From CS2-K091 sp035527155 (GTDB lineage: Bacteria; Planctomycetota; Phycisphaerae; Sedimentisphaerales; Anaerobacaceae), in assembly GCA_035527155.1 (NCBI GenBank), contig DATLBB010000074.1:1-64000 (forward strand): DNA of 64,000 nucleotides, read 5' to 3'. Position 1 is the stretch's first letter. Each line of letters begins with the position of its first letter. Made by a program: the position numbers and the translations under genes. Under the pieces are notes generated by a model. It did not search any database and was not told where the DNA came from. It saw only the letters and a list, made by a program, of their open reading frames with translations. Of this stretch, positions 24,739-33,217 are shown piece by piece.

Positions 24739-26367
24739 TTGAGTTTTGAATTACCAGGGCGAATTACGGGATTGCAGGCCCATCAAAAGATAGCGGATAT
24801 TGACGACAACAAGCCGGCCAATGTCAATTCGACCGCTTCTGGGTCCGGCAGAATTACTTTCTCGGAGCTGCTGAGCAAGACGATTGAAAAGGCGTCACAG
24901 CCGACAGCCAACAAGTCGCAAGGCAATATCATAAATACAGGCAATCCTCTCGACCTGGCGATAGAAGGAGAAGGCTATCTCGTGTTGAGTGACGGGCAAC
25001 AAAACATTTACACCCGCTCAGGTGCGTTCACAGTCGATGCGAACTCGAATTTGATTGACCCTGTCACGGGCTATACAATCCAGCGTATCGGTTCGGAAGG
25101 CGAAAGTGATGGTTTTCAGACTCCCGGTGATAGTAATGTTCGTATCCCCTACAATGTTTCGATGCCGGCAAATAAGAGCACAGAGATAAAAGTATCCGGC
25201 AATCTAAGTGGCGATGCGACGCTTGCCGGCGGACCACAAACACAACAGATAACCTCGAATATGGCTTATACTACCAATGGCGGCACAGTCGCCACGACGG
25301 CAACAGAAATTGGCCGGCTTGACCAATTTAGCGGTGGTTCAGGCACAGGTGGCGAGCTCGCGGCCGGCGAGCCAGGAACACTTACTATTTCCGGTTATAA
25401 TCCGGACGGTACTGCATTTAGCAGCGGCCAGACGTTTACCATCAATCCAACCACCACGCTCGGAGAGGTTGTCCGCCATCTAAATACCAATATTCTCAGC
25501 GGTGCAACCGCTTCCTTGGTCAACGGCAAAATCCAAATAACAGACGATACCGGCGGCTACAGCAGGACGGACATAAGACTGTCGTACTCCGGTAACGGTT
25601 CGCTGGCAACGCCGGGCTATTTTGAAATATCGACCGTCGGTGGCACAGAAGTCAAAAACGTCGGTATCACGATTTACGACTCCCAAGGCGGTAAACATGT
25701 TCTCACCGGCGCATTTGTTCGAGCGAACACGCCCAATACATGGGACATGGTGCTTAGCTCGGTCAGCGGCGATGTCCGTGAGATAACTACGGAAAATCGG
25801 CGCATCACAAACATAAGTTTTAATGCAAGCGACGGTTCCTGCAGTGGTTTAAGTGGCTCGGATTTGCCCCAATTCGTAGTAACGTTTGCACATGATACGG
25901 CAAAGCCCCAAACCATCGGGATACAAATGGGCACCGTGGGCAAGCTGGATGGCCTGACACAATTCAAAGGAAGCTCCACCGCAGCAGCAAGAGAACAGGA
26001 TGGATATGAAGCAGGCAGACTTTCAACCGTTTCGGTTAATAAAGAAGGTATAATTAGCGGCGTCTTCACCAACGGCATCAAGAAGAACATCGCCACCTTG
26101 CAGGCAGCATTATTTGAAAATACATCCGGTCTGAAACATATTGGCAGTGGATATTTCATTCCTTCAGCCAGCTCCGGCAAGGCGGCTGCCGGCGCTATGA
26201 CTGGCGTAGCCGGTACCATTCACGGCGGGGCATTGGAAAAATCCAACGCCGACGTGGCAACAGAGTTCGTTAATATGCTTGGCACCCAGAACGGTTTCCA
26301 GGCCAATGCGAGGACCATCAGAGCCGCCAATGAAATACTACGCGAACTGAGCAATCTTATTAGATAG
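24739..26367 (+). CDS. flgE: Flagellar hook protein FlgE with divergent N-terminus
   Basis: The 542-residue protein starts at TTG after AAGGAG. The FlgE/F/G fold is clear from LDLAIEGEGYLVLSDG and YTRSGAFTVDANSNLIDPVT, and from the C-terminal ANARTIRAANEILRELSNLI helix. The N-terminal rod/hook motif is strongly altered: GLQAHQKIADIDDNKPANVN replaces the usual form with NNIANVNTxGF. Residues 212-288 hold an inserted module also seen in FliD. FlgE builds the hook joining rod and filament. It is placed between flgD and the PilZ-type gene. Confidence 0.92.
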   Translation: MSFELPGRITGLQAHQKIADIDDNKPANVNSTASGSGRITFSELLSKTIEKASQPTANKSQGNIINTGNPLDLAIEGEGYLVLSDGQQNIYTRSGAFTVDANSNLIDPVTGYTIQRIGSEGESDGFQTPGDSNVRIPYNVSMPANKSTEIKVSGNLSGDATLAGGPQTQQITSNMAYTTNGGTVATTATEIGRLDQFSGGSGTGGELAAGEPGTLTISGYNPDGTAFSSGQTFTINPTTTLGEVVRHLNTNILSGATASLVNGKIQITDDTGGYSRTDIRLSYSGNGSLATPGYFEISTVGGTEVKNVGITIYDSQGGKHVLTGAFVRANTPNTWDMVLSSVSGDVREITTENRRITNISFNASDGSCSGLSGSDLPQFVVTFAHDTAKPQTIGIQMGTVGKLDGLTQFKGSSTAAAREQDGYEAGRLSTVSVNKEGIISGVFTNGIKKNIATLQAALFENTSGLKHIGSGYFIPSASSGKAAAGAMTGVAGTIHGGALEKSNADVATEFVNMLGTQNGFQANARTIRAANEILRELSNLIR

Positions 26368-26417
26368 TCCCGCTTCTTGCTTCGGCAAAAAGGCAGCGGG
26401 ACGGACGCCATTTTAAG

Positions 26418-27782
26418 ATGATAACAGGACGAATAATAACCGAATTTTTAAACGCCATTATTTTTGTCCCCTCCCTGCTTACGCAAGTGAGGGGACTGGC
26501 CCTTACACCCGAACAACGGTGGAAGGCCGCAAGCGAACCCTTCAGCACAAGCTTTATAGTTGAGCATTGGTTTATGCTAACTTCGGTGGCTGCTTTAATC
26601 ACATTAACCGTGCTGTTTATAGTGGTCAGCCGCCATCGTATCATTCAGGAACGCAGAATGGGTAATCAGCTTTTTGTTGAGTATGCTGATAAAAGCGGCC
26701 TGAGCGAACGCGAACGTCAGTTTCTGCTGGATATAGCCATAAAAGCAGACCTGAAGCAAAGCGAGGCGATTTTCACGATGGGCAGCGCTTTTGAGCGGGG
26801 AGCTGCCGTAATGATAAAAGAAAGCGTCGCCAAGAAGCAAACAGCCCGGCAAATCGAGCGGCTGAGAATCGAGCTGTCTTTCCTACGTGAAAAGCTTGGC
26901 TTCCAAAAACGACCTCTGGACTCAATAGGCTCGTCAACGAAACCTAAGAAACTGAGCAGCCGGCAAATTCCCGTAGGTAAGAAAGTTCATATGACACGCG
27001 GAACAGACCAGGTTTCAGGCAGTATTGAGTCAACTGTAATAGAGAATACCGAGATAGAACTGGTGGTTAAATTGATAAGGCCGGTAAACATCATCTTCGG
27101 CGAGGTTTGGCGTGTGCATTATTATTTCGGCGTGTCGATTTGGGAGTTTGATACTTCGGTGATTAGCTGCAATGGTGACATATTGGTCTTAAATCACAGT
27201 GATGACCTGCGTTTCGTTAATCGTCGGCGTTTTTTGCGTGTTCCGGTAAACAAACCAGCCTTTATCGCACACTTTCCATTCGCAAGAACGCACGCCGCAG
27301 ACGGTCCCAAAAATATGAAGAGTTTCCGAATGTACCGAAGTTCGACAAGCGCTGCCGGCAGCGTTTGGGCGCCGCCGGAATTTATACCTGCGGTCGTTAC
27401 CGAGCTTGCCGGTCCCGGCCTGCGTATAGAGGCCCCGCTGAAAGTAGAAGTGGGCGACAGAGTGTTGGTAGTGCTCAGACTGGATGAAGAAGAGAAGCAG
27501 GCTTCCGCCGAAAGGCGTCCTGTGGAGGCCCCGGAGCCTGAGGATGACAAACCGTCAACATTAAAAATAGTAGAAGATATCGGCGAGGTCAGACACACCA
27601 AAATCATACCAAATGGTTTTTCGATAGCGGTTGAATTGACAGGCTTAAGCGACTCAGACGTTAATGAGCTGATTCGCGCTACCAACGCAGCTTCGCTAAG
27701 GACCAGGATTGAAAGTCAAGATATTGGTGTTTTGGAAAACGCTGCGGAGCCTGTAGCTGTGCAAGGAGCTCAAAATGGCTGA
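26418..27782 (+). CDS. Membrane protein with a PilZ-type c-di-GMP domain
   Basis: The 454-residue protein has a membrane helix near residue 50-72 (WFMLTSVAALITLTVLFIVV), a helical region (residues 90-160), then a YcgR-N-like beta domain and a PilZ-type motif RRRFLRVPV (residues 273-281) that usually binds cyclic di-GMP. C-terminal beta segments follow (PAVVTELAGPGLRIEAPL, IIPNGFSIAVELTGLSDSDV). Two palindromic repeats are in frame (26466-26496 before the helix, 27503-27528 in the PilZ part). Overlap with flgF by 8 bp indicates coupling. It probably adjusts motor speed or assembly to c-di-GMP, as YcgR does; the membrane anchor is a difference. Confidence 0.75.
   Translation: MITGRIITEFLNAIIFVPSLLTQVRGLALTPEQRWKAASEPFSTSFIVEHWFMLTSVAALITLTVLFIVVSRHRIIQERRMGNQLFVEYADKSGLSERERQFLLDIAIKADLKQSEAIFTMGSAFERGAAVMIKESVAKKQTARQIERLRIELSFLREKLGFQKRPLDSIGSSTKPKKLSSRQIPVGKKVHMTRGTDQVSGSIESTVIENTEIELVVKLIRPVNIIFGEVWRVHYYFGVSIWEFDTSVISCNGDILVLNHSDDLRFVNRRRFLRVPVNKPAFIAHFPFARTHAADGPKNMKSFRMYRSSTSAAGSVWAPPEFIPAVVTELAGPGLRIEAPLKVEVGDRVLVVLRLDEEEKQASAERRPVEAPEPEDDKPSTLKIVEDIGEVRHTKIIPNGFSIAVELTGLSDSDVNELIRATNAASLRTRIESQDIGVLENAAEPVAVQGAQNG
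26466..26496. repeat. Palindrome in the PilZ-type gene
   Basis: GTCCCCTC and GAGGGGAC form a perfect 8-bp stem around 15 bases, read as FVPSLLTQVRGLA. Confidence 0.7.
27503..27528. repeat. Palindromic element in the PilZ-type gene
   Basis: ccgccgaaaggcgtcctgtg resembles the copies at 14184 and 63811. It is read in frame as AERRPVEAPE in a linker. Confidence 0.6.
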
Positions 27783-28509
27783 AATTACAACCCAGGTTAG
27801 TACAACCATTGACGCGCTGACGCGGGAATTTGATATAATTGCGCACAATCTGGCCAACGTCAGCACGGTCGGATACAAGCGTAGATGCAACGCTTTTTCA
27901 AAATCCCTCGAGGCACAAGGGACGGGGGTGCAAACTTATTCTCCCGGCAGCCTTGACCTGGATTCGGTATTTGATTTTTCCCAGGGCAATATTGTAGAGA
28001 CAGGTCGGCCACTGGACTTTGCGCTGTATGGCAAAGGTTTCTTTGTGATAGAGACACCCGAAGGTCCGCTTTATACCCGCAACGGCGTATTCCATGCGAA
28101 TCAAAATGGGCAAATAGTGGATTCAGTGGGAAGGATTGTATCAGGCGAAGCCGGGCCAATCACGATACCGAGCGGTGTGGCTCCGGCACAACTGAATGTC
28201 GCAAGCGACGGCAACATCAGCTCCGGCGGTATAAGCATAGGAAAATTCAGATTTGTTGATTTCCCAGACAACGAAGACACACTTGTACCGGCCGGCGATA
28301 ACTGCTACCAGATGCCGGAGCAGGATATAACACCGGTTGCAGCCGAAAATATAGTTGTAAAACAAGGCTACCAGGAGGCATCCAACGTTAAGATGATAGA
28401 CGAATTAGTGGACATGCTGATGGTATCCAGACTCTACGAAGCGAATATGAAGTTCGTCACAGCGCAGGGGGAAGCCACCGACAGTATTATGAGTGTAGCT
28501 ATGGCTTAA
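27775..28509 (+). CDS. flgF: Flagellar rod protein FlgF
   Basis: The 244-residue protein has the rod N-motif (FDIIAHNLANVSTVGYKRR, residues 22-40) and the conserved LDFALYGKGFFVIETPEG and YTRNGVFHANQNGQIVDSVG segments, ending in an amphipathic helix. This is the FlgF/FlgG family; the shorter, more divergent of the two adjacent genes is assigned as flgF. AAGGAG precedes ATG, which overlaps the PilZ-type gene. Confidence 0.9.
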   Translation: MAEITTQVSTTIDALTREFDIIAHNLANVSTVGYKRRCNAFSKSLEAQGTGVQTYSPGSLDLDSVFDFSQGNIVETGRPLDFALYGKGFFVIETPEGPLYTRNGVFHANQNGQIVDSVGRIVSGEAGPITIPSGVAPAQLNVASDGNISSGGISIGKFRFVDFPDNEDTLVPAGDNCYQMPEQDITPVAAENIVVKQGYQEASNVKMIDELVDMLMVSRLYEANMKFVTAQGEATDSIMSVAMA

Positions 28510-28564
28510 AGAAACAAGGCGTACTTTTGAATTTGTGAACTATCAAAATAAGGAGAACAAAATT

Positions 28565-29350
28565 ATGTTAAGAGCATTTTCCACTGCGGCGACGGGTATG
28601 AGCGCCCAGCAGATGATGGTTGATGTAATCGCCAATAATCTTGCCAACATTAACACGACCGGTTTCAAGCGAAGCCAGATTAATTTTGGGGATTTGCTCT
28701 ACATCACGCTGCAAGAACCCGGCACGGAAGTGGCATCGGGCATAAACTCTCCCGGTGGTATTGAAATAGGCAGTGGTGTCCGAACTATATCTACAATCAA
28801 AGTGCATACCGCCGGTGAGCTTCAGAATACCGGCCGAGCTCTTGATATTGCTATTACGGGCGAGGGCTTCCTTCAGGTAACTTTGCCGAATGGCGATCTA
28901 AGGTATACCCGCGACGGATCACTGCAAATTAATGCCAACGGTGAGTTAGTTACTACCACCGGATACACCTTAGAGCCGGCGATTACTATTCCAGCAGACG
29001 CTACCTCTGTAAGTATCGAAAAAGATGGAGGTGTTAATATTACCGATTCCGGGGGAACGCAATCAGTTGTAGGTACTCTTGATTTGGCCCGATTTCCTAA
29101 TCCGTCGGGTCTTGCGAGTGAAGGAGACAATCTGCTGGCAGAGACCCCGGCAAGCGGCACCGCTACAACCGGCACTGCAGGAGATGCGGGTTTCGGCACT
29201 ATTCAATCGAGATTTCTGGAAAAAGCCAATGTCCAGATGGTTACTGAACTGGTCAGCCTTATAACCGCCCAGCGAGCATACGAAATAAACTCGCGTACAA
29301 TAAGGGCAGGCGACGATATGCTTCGAACGGCAAATGAAATTGTTAGATAA
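28565..29350 (+). CDS. flgG: Distal rod protein FlgG
   Basis: The 261-residue protein starts MLRAFSTAATGMSAQQMMVD with VIANNLANINTTGFKRSQIN, then RALDIAITGEGFLQVTLPNG and the C-terminal NVQMVTELVSLITAQRAYEI plus NSRTIRAGDDMLRTANEIVR. Length and motifs are typical of FlgG. The frame opens 30 bp earlier, but AAGGAG sits 10 bases before ATG 28565. Confidence 0.96.
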   Translation: MLRAFSTAATGMSAQQMMVDVIANNLANINTTGFKRSQINFGDLLYITLQEPGTEVASGINSPGGIEIGSGVRTISTIKVHTAGELQNTGRALDIAITGEGFLQVTLPNGDLRYTRDGSLQINANGELVTTTGYTLEPAITIPADATSVSIEKDGGVNITDSGGTQSVVGTLDLARFPNPSGLASEGDNLLAETPASGTATTGTAGDAGFGTIQSRFLEKANVQMVTELVSLITAQRAYEINSRTIRAGDDMLRTANEIVR

Positions 29351-29359
29351 GGAACCATT

Positions 29360-30397
29360 ATGAGCAGAAGAAAGAGCACAAGAGCACAAGAACATAAGAG
29401 CACAACCATACTTGTAACCTGTGTACTTATGACCTGCACACTTTTTTGCAGTACCTCAGCGAAGACCAAAGCCAATGACTTACAGAAGGATTCTACTCTA
29501 CATCTTTACCTGCCGAGAGAGGTCATAATCAAGGACGATACTGTCAGGCTGGGTCAAGTCAGCATAATACGCGGCAATCCACACGAAGGCGGACTTTTAG
29601 CCAAGGCAAGCAAAATTGCCTTAGGTCGGATTTCATTGCCGGGCCAGGAAATCGTCATCGACAGGCCAATGGTCCTGAGCAGATTGGCCTGCAACGGAAT
29701 CCCGGCGTCAAAAGTAACATTAACGGGTGCGGAAAAAATAACGGTAAAACGACAGCAGAAAATTGTCAAAGGCAGCGAACTCGTTGAGCTGGCGAGCGCG
29801 TTTCTGAAAAAAAATCCACCTGCCGGTTCTGTTTGCCAATGGGAGCCGATACGGACACCGAAAGATTTGACCGTATCTGAAGAAAGCAAAGATATAAAAT
29901 TTTCCCCTCGTTCGGTCAAAAGCAACGTAAGAAACCAGGCTAAAGTCCGGATTGCCGTGATGCAGAACGGCAAACAGACAGGGGAGCGTGAAGTAACTTT
30001 CCGCTTAAAATACAATTGCCGCAGAGCAGTGACGCTGGTCGACATTCCCGCAGGTGCGATTATCAGCTCTGAGAATGTCAAGATAGAAAGCAGCGCATCA
30101 AGTGAGCCTGAGCCTGCTAATTGGAAGCCACCTTACGGCCTTATCACCAAACGCCGGGTGCCTGCAAAGACCGTGCTTGAGCCGCATATGTTTGGCCCTG
30201 TCAAGCCCGCAGTTATTGTCGGGCGAAATCAGAATGTTGTTATTCGAATTAAAAGACCGCTGCTTCTGGTTACGGCCATCGGCAAAGCTATACAAGAGGG
30301 CCGGGCCGGTGAATATATAAAGGTGCGAAACCTGAACTCACAACGAATAATCTTAGTCAGGATCAATGAAGACGGGACCGTGGAACCGGTCATCTGA
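29360..30397 (+). CDS. flgA: Flagella basal body P-ring formation protein FlgA
   Basis: The 345-residue protein has an N-terminal membrane signal (TTILVTCVLMTCTLFCSTS) after a short tandem stretch of agagcacaag-type DNA. The last third is a SAF/FlgA domain (AGAIISSENVKIES, KRRVPAKTVLEPHM, VVIRIKRPLLLVTAIGKAIQ, GEYIKVRNLNSQRIILVRI). FlgA is the periplasmic chaperone for the FlgI P-ring. Position between flgG and flgH agrees. Confidence 0.9.
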   Translation: MSRRKSTRAQEHKSTTILVTCVLMTCTLFCSTSAKTKANDLQKDSTLHLYLPREVIIKDDTVRLGQVSIIRGNPHEGGLLAKASKIALGRISLPGQEIVIDRPMVLSRLACNGIPASKVTLTGAEKITVKRQQKIVKGSELVELASAFLKKNPPAGSVCQWEPIRTPKDLTVSEESKDIKFSPRSVKSNVRNQAKVRIAVMQNGKQTGEREVTFRLKYNCRRAVTLVDIPAGAIISSENVKIESSASSEPEPANWKPPYGLITKRRVPAKTVLEPHMFGPVKPAVIVGRNQNVVIRIKRPLLLVTAIGKAIQEGRAGEYIKVRNLNSQRIILVRINEDGTVEPVI

Positions 30398-30409
30398 AAG
30401 GAGAAAAAA

Positions 30410-31048
30410 ATGGACAATAGAACAAGCTTGGTATTTATCTTAACGGTTTTTTTGCTGTGCCCGGTCCTGCCGATGGCTGACTCACAAGCGGATTCTATCT
30501 GGGCCAAAAGAGACAAGGTTATGGGGGATTTATACGCCGACGATGTGGCCCGCAACATAGGCGACGTCCTGACAATTATGATTAGTGAAGACAGCAAGGT
30601 AGATAACAAAGCAAAAAGAGATTTGAAAAAGGAGGTTGACAAATCAACCACCTTTAATGGAGAGCTTGGTATCACCACACCAAATAATAATCTTCTACCG
30701 CGTATCCCCGGTTTTACCATGGCTGCTGAATCCACGAATGAGCTAAAAAGCAAGGCTGACTTCAAAGACGAGCGCAAGTTTATCGACCGTGTCACGGTGG
30801 TTGTTGTGGATATCCTGCCGAATCACAACCTTGTGGTTATTGGAGCGCGTCGCCGTAATATTGCAGGCGACATACAAAACATTGAGGTAAGCGGGATAGT
30901 GAGGCCAAGCGATATTGCGTTTGATAACACAGTCAAGAGCGAACAGGTTGCAGACTTTCGCATTGTAACCAAGAACACGGGTATCTCTGCACCATATACC
31001 AGGCCAGGCTGGCTCGGCAGAATATTCGATATTATCTGGCCGTTTTAA
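30410..31048 (+). CDS. flgH: Flagellar L-ring protein FlgH
   Basis: The 212-residue protein has an N-terminal signal (LVFILTVFLLCPVLPMADS) and the L-ring core DVLTIMISEDSKVDNKAKRD, FIDRVTVVVVDILPNHNLVV and NIEVSGIVRPSDIAFDNTV. The usual lipobox (LxGC) is not seen; the only cysteine in the signal is preceded by FLL, so the protein may not be lipidated. It forms the outer-membrane ring. AAAGGAG precedes the ATG. Confidence 0.94.
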   Translation: MDNRTSLVFILTVFLLCPVLPMADSQADSIWAKRDKVMGDLYADDVARNIGDVLTIMISEDSKVDNKAKRDLKKEVDKSTTFNGELGITTPNNNLLPRIPGFTMAAESTNELKSKADFKDERKFIDRVTVVVVDILPNHNLVVIGARRRNIAGDIQNIEVSGIVRPSDIAFDNTVKSEQVADFRIVTKNTGISAPYTRPGWLGRIFDIIWPF

Positions 31049-31087
31049 TTACGTCATTTGCACAATTTTTTTTGAAGGTAAAAGCTT

Positions 31088-32218
31088 ATGAAATCTCGTC
31101 TAATACTTTTGTTTTTAATCCTGCTAAGTACGGTTGATGCCGGACAATGTGAGCGAATCAAGGACATTGTTGATATTCAGGGGATTCGCAGCAACCCGCT
31201 CAGAGGTATCGGATTAGTTGTTGGTCTGGCCGGAACCGGCGACAGCACATTGCTGTCGCGACAAATGCTGACGAATATACTAAGGGATTCGGGACTGGTT
31301 CTTACTCCAACGGACTTGAAAAGCGGCAATATTGCCGTGGTTATGGTTACAGCAGAGCTGGGACCTTTTGCCCGCGAAGGCTCACGAATTGACGTCGATG
31401 TCTCTGCTATAGGAGATGCTAAAAGCCTTCAGGGTGCAATGCTGCTGCCGACACCGTTAAAAGGTCTTGACGGCCAGGTTTATGCCGTGGCCCAGGGTGG
31501 AGTCTCGATTGGCGGCTGGACGGCAGCAGGCGAGAAGGCTTCCATCACAAAGAACCACCAGACGGTCGGGCGAATTCCCGACGGTGCAACAGTCGAAAAG
31601 GAAGAAATTGCCACCTTTGTGGAATACATCGCGGGCCAAGCCAAGGGGCATCCCTCTCGGGACAGGCTTATCACGCTTAATCTTAGAAACAGCGATTTTA
31701 CAACTGCAGAGCGAATCAGCAGGGCCATCAACCAGACTTATGCAGACAGTGCAGCAGTAGTTGACGCCGGCACCATCAAAGTTAAAGTCCCCAATGAAAT
31801 TAGACGGACGGGTATAGCCGGCTTTATCGACGATATTACAAAGGACGATGTCAAGGTCGATATTCCCGCGGTAGTAGTTATTAACGAGCGTACCGGCACG
31901 ATTGTGGTCGGGGAAAATGTGGGCATATCAGCAGTGGCGATTTCCCAGGGCAGCCTCGTTGTGAAAATCAAAGAAACCGAAGTTGTTTCTCAGCCGACCG
32001 CTCCTTTCTCCGACTCGGGCACAACAGAAAGAGTTCTGGAGACGATAATAGGAGTCGAAGAGAAAGAGGGACATCTGATTCCTGTACCCAGGACAGTAAC
32101 CGTCTCTGAGCTGGCCCATACGCTCAACGCCATAGGGGCATCACCAACAGACCTGATAACGATATTTAACGCTTTGAAAAAGGCCGGCGCCCTTCAAGCC
32201 AGACTGGTGATAATGTAG
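31088..32218 (+). CDS. flgI: Flagellar P-ring protein FlgI
   Basis: The 376-residue protein begins with a signal peptide (LILLFLILLSTVDAGQC) followed by the family start RIKDIVDIQGIRSNPLRGIG with VVGLAGTGDS. Conserved stretches include SRIDVDVSAIGDAKSLQGAM, LLPTPLKGLDGQVYAVAQG and the end LNAIGASPTDLITIFNALKK. It forms the ring in the peptidoglycan layer. At 31642-31663 a palindromic element codes AKGHPSRDR in frame. Its stop codon overlaps a repeat at 32218. Confidence 0.96.
   Translation: MKSRLILLFLILLSTVDAGQCERIKDIVDIQGIRSNPLRGIGLVVGLAGTGDSTLLSRQMLTNILRDSGLVLTPTDLKSGNIAVVMVTAELGPFAREGSRIDVDVSAIGDAKSLQGAMLLPTPLKGLDGQVYAVAQGGVSIGGWTAAGEKASITKNHQTVGRIPDGATVEKEEIATFVEYIAGQAKGHPSRDRLITLNLRNSDFTTAERISRAINQTYADSAAVVDAGTIKVKVPNEIRRTGIAGFIDDITKDDVKVDIPAVVVINERTGTIVVGENVGISAVAISQGSLVVKIKETEVVSQPTAPFSDSGTTERVLETIIGVEEKEGHLIPVPRTVTVSELAHTLNAIGASPTDLITIFNALKKAGALQARLVIM
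31642..31663. repeat. Repeat element inside flgI
   Basis: aaggggcatccctctcggg is part of a 22-bp string that recurs exactly at 32331-32352 in flgJ and with two changes at 63811-63844. Confidence 0.75.
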
Positions 32219-32247
32219 TCCGCTTGGGGACGCCTAACGGCGGAGTA
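32218..32247. repeat. Repeat element between flgI and flgJ
   Basis: ggggacgcctaacggcggag resembles 39277-39307 at the end of the TPR gene (about 26 of 31 positions). It includes the flgI stop codon. Confidence 0.6.
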
Positions 32248-32252
32248 ATTTA

Positions 32253-32645
32253 ATGGACAGCGCCAATTTGATATTAACCGGACCCGCATCACTTCTGCCG
32301 GGGGGCATCCCTCTCGGGACTGCGCTATGCCAAGGGGCATCCCTCTCGGGACTGAGGAATTTAGACAATGCCGATGGCATTGCAAAACAGAAAAAGGAAC
32401 AAGCAGCCAAGGATTTTGAATCAGTTTTACTCGGTAAGCTGTTAGACGAAATGAAAAATTCCATCGGCGACTGGGGCTTTGAGGAAGATGGGGCTTCTAA
32501 ACAGATTGAGGGAATATTCTGGCTATACCTGGCCCGTCATCTCGCAGACAACGGCGGCCTGGGGCTCTGGAAGGACATTTACCAAACTTTAACTAATCCG
32601 GACCAGACTAACAAAACTACGCAGTCGCTGGATAAGAACGTATGA
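32253..32645 (+). CDS. flgJ: Rod-binding protein FlgJ (no muramidase domain)
   Basis: The 130-residue protein has the rod-binding domain AAKDFESVLLGKLLDEMKNS and the end FWLYLARHLADNGGLGLWKD. The C-terminal peptidoglycan hydrolase of proteobacterial FlgJ is absent, as in many phyla. Residues 10-35 come from two tandem palindromic elements (32301-32352: GGIPLGTALCQGASLSGLR) just before the domain. It overlaps flgN by 4 bp. Confidence 0.85.
   Translation: MDSANLILTGPASLLPGGIPLGTALCQGASLSGLRNLDNADGIAKQKKEQAAKDFESVLLGKLLDEMKNSIGDWGFEEDGASKQIEGIFWLYLARHLADNGGLGLWKDIYQTLTNPDQTNKTTQSLDKNV
32301..32352. repeat. Two repeat elements inside flgJ
   Basis: gggggcatccctctcgggac (32301-32320) and aaggggcatccctctcggg (within 32331-32352) are copies of the flgI element, read in frame and lengthening the FlgJ N-terminus. 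Confidence 0.75.
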
Positions 32646-33163
32646 AAACAACAGCAATCAAAATAGAAGAAAAAGTCGAGGAGCTGCTGGTTATTCTCGA
32701 CGAAGATATTGAGCATATACAGCAAAATCTATCGCGGCTAAACGAGCTGCGCAGCCTGGTTATCAAGCACGACGACGTCGCTCTGAGCACCCTGCTTGAG
32801 CACATCCAAGCCGAGTCGGACAGAAACCTTAGCCACGAATTAAAAAGGCATTCGGTACGAAAAGAATTGGCGAATGCCCTCGGCTATGATATCGAACAAA
32901 TGACCCTGTCTACACTCGAAGCCATCCTGCCAAAAGAAAAACAAGTACAGGTGACCAGGAGGAAGGCAAAACTAACATCATTGATTAAAGAGCTTAAGAA
33001 AGAACATTTGAGCACAGCGCTGCTTTTGTCAGACTGTGCCAGATTTAACAGAATGCTTTTGAAAAGCGTCTTCAATCTTGGGAATACAGGGACAGTTTAC
33101 TACGGTTCCAATGGTGCAACCAAAGAGCAACCCGATATGGCTTTTGTTAATCTGCAGTTTTGA
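32642..33163 (+). CDS. flgN: Flagellar export chaperone FlgN
   Basis: This 173-residue, almost fully helical protein (EKVEELLVILDEDIEHIQQN, LIKELKKEHLSTALLLSDCA, FNRMLLKSVFNLGN) lies directly before flgK and flgL, the two clients of FlgN. The ending motif around LLSDCARFNRMLLKSVF is typical of FlgN. It keeps FlgK/FlgL export-competent in the cytoplasm. It overlaps flgJ by 4 bp. Confidence 0.85.
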   Translation: MKTTAIKIEEKVEELLVILDEDIEHIQQNLSRLNELRSLVIKHDDVALSTLLEHIQAESDRNLSHELKRHSVRKELANALGYDIEQMTLSTLEAILPKEKQVQVTRRKAKLTSLIKELKKEHLSTALLLSDCARFNRMLLKSVFNLGNTGTVYYGSNGATKEQPDMAFVNLQF

Positions 33164-33217
33164 GCAAAATACTGTAAATGGTAAGGGTACAAATAGCGGC
33201 CCGAACGGAGTGCAAAA

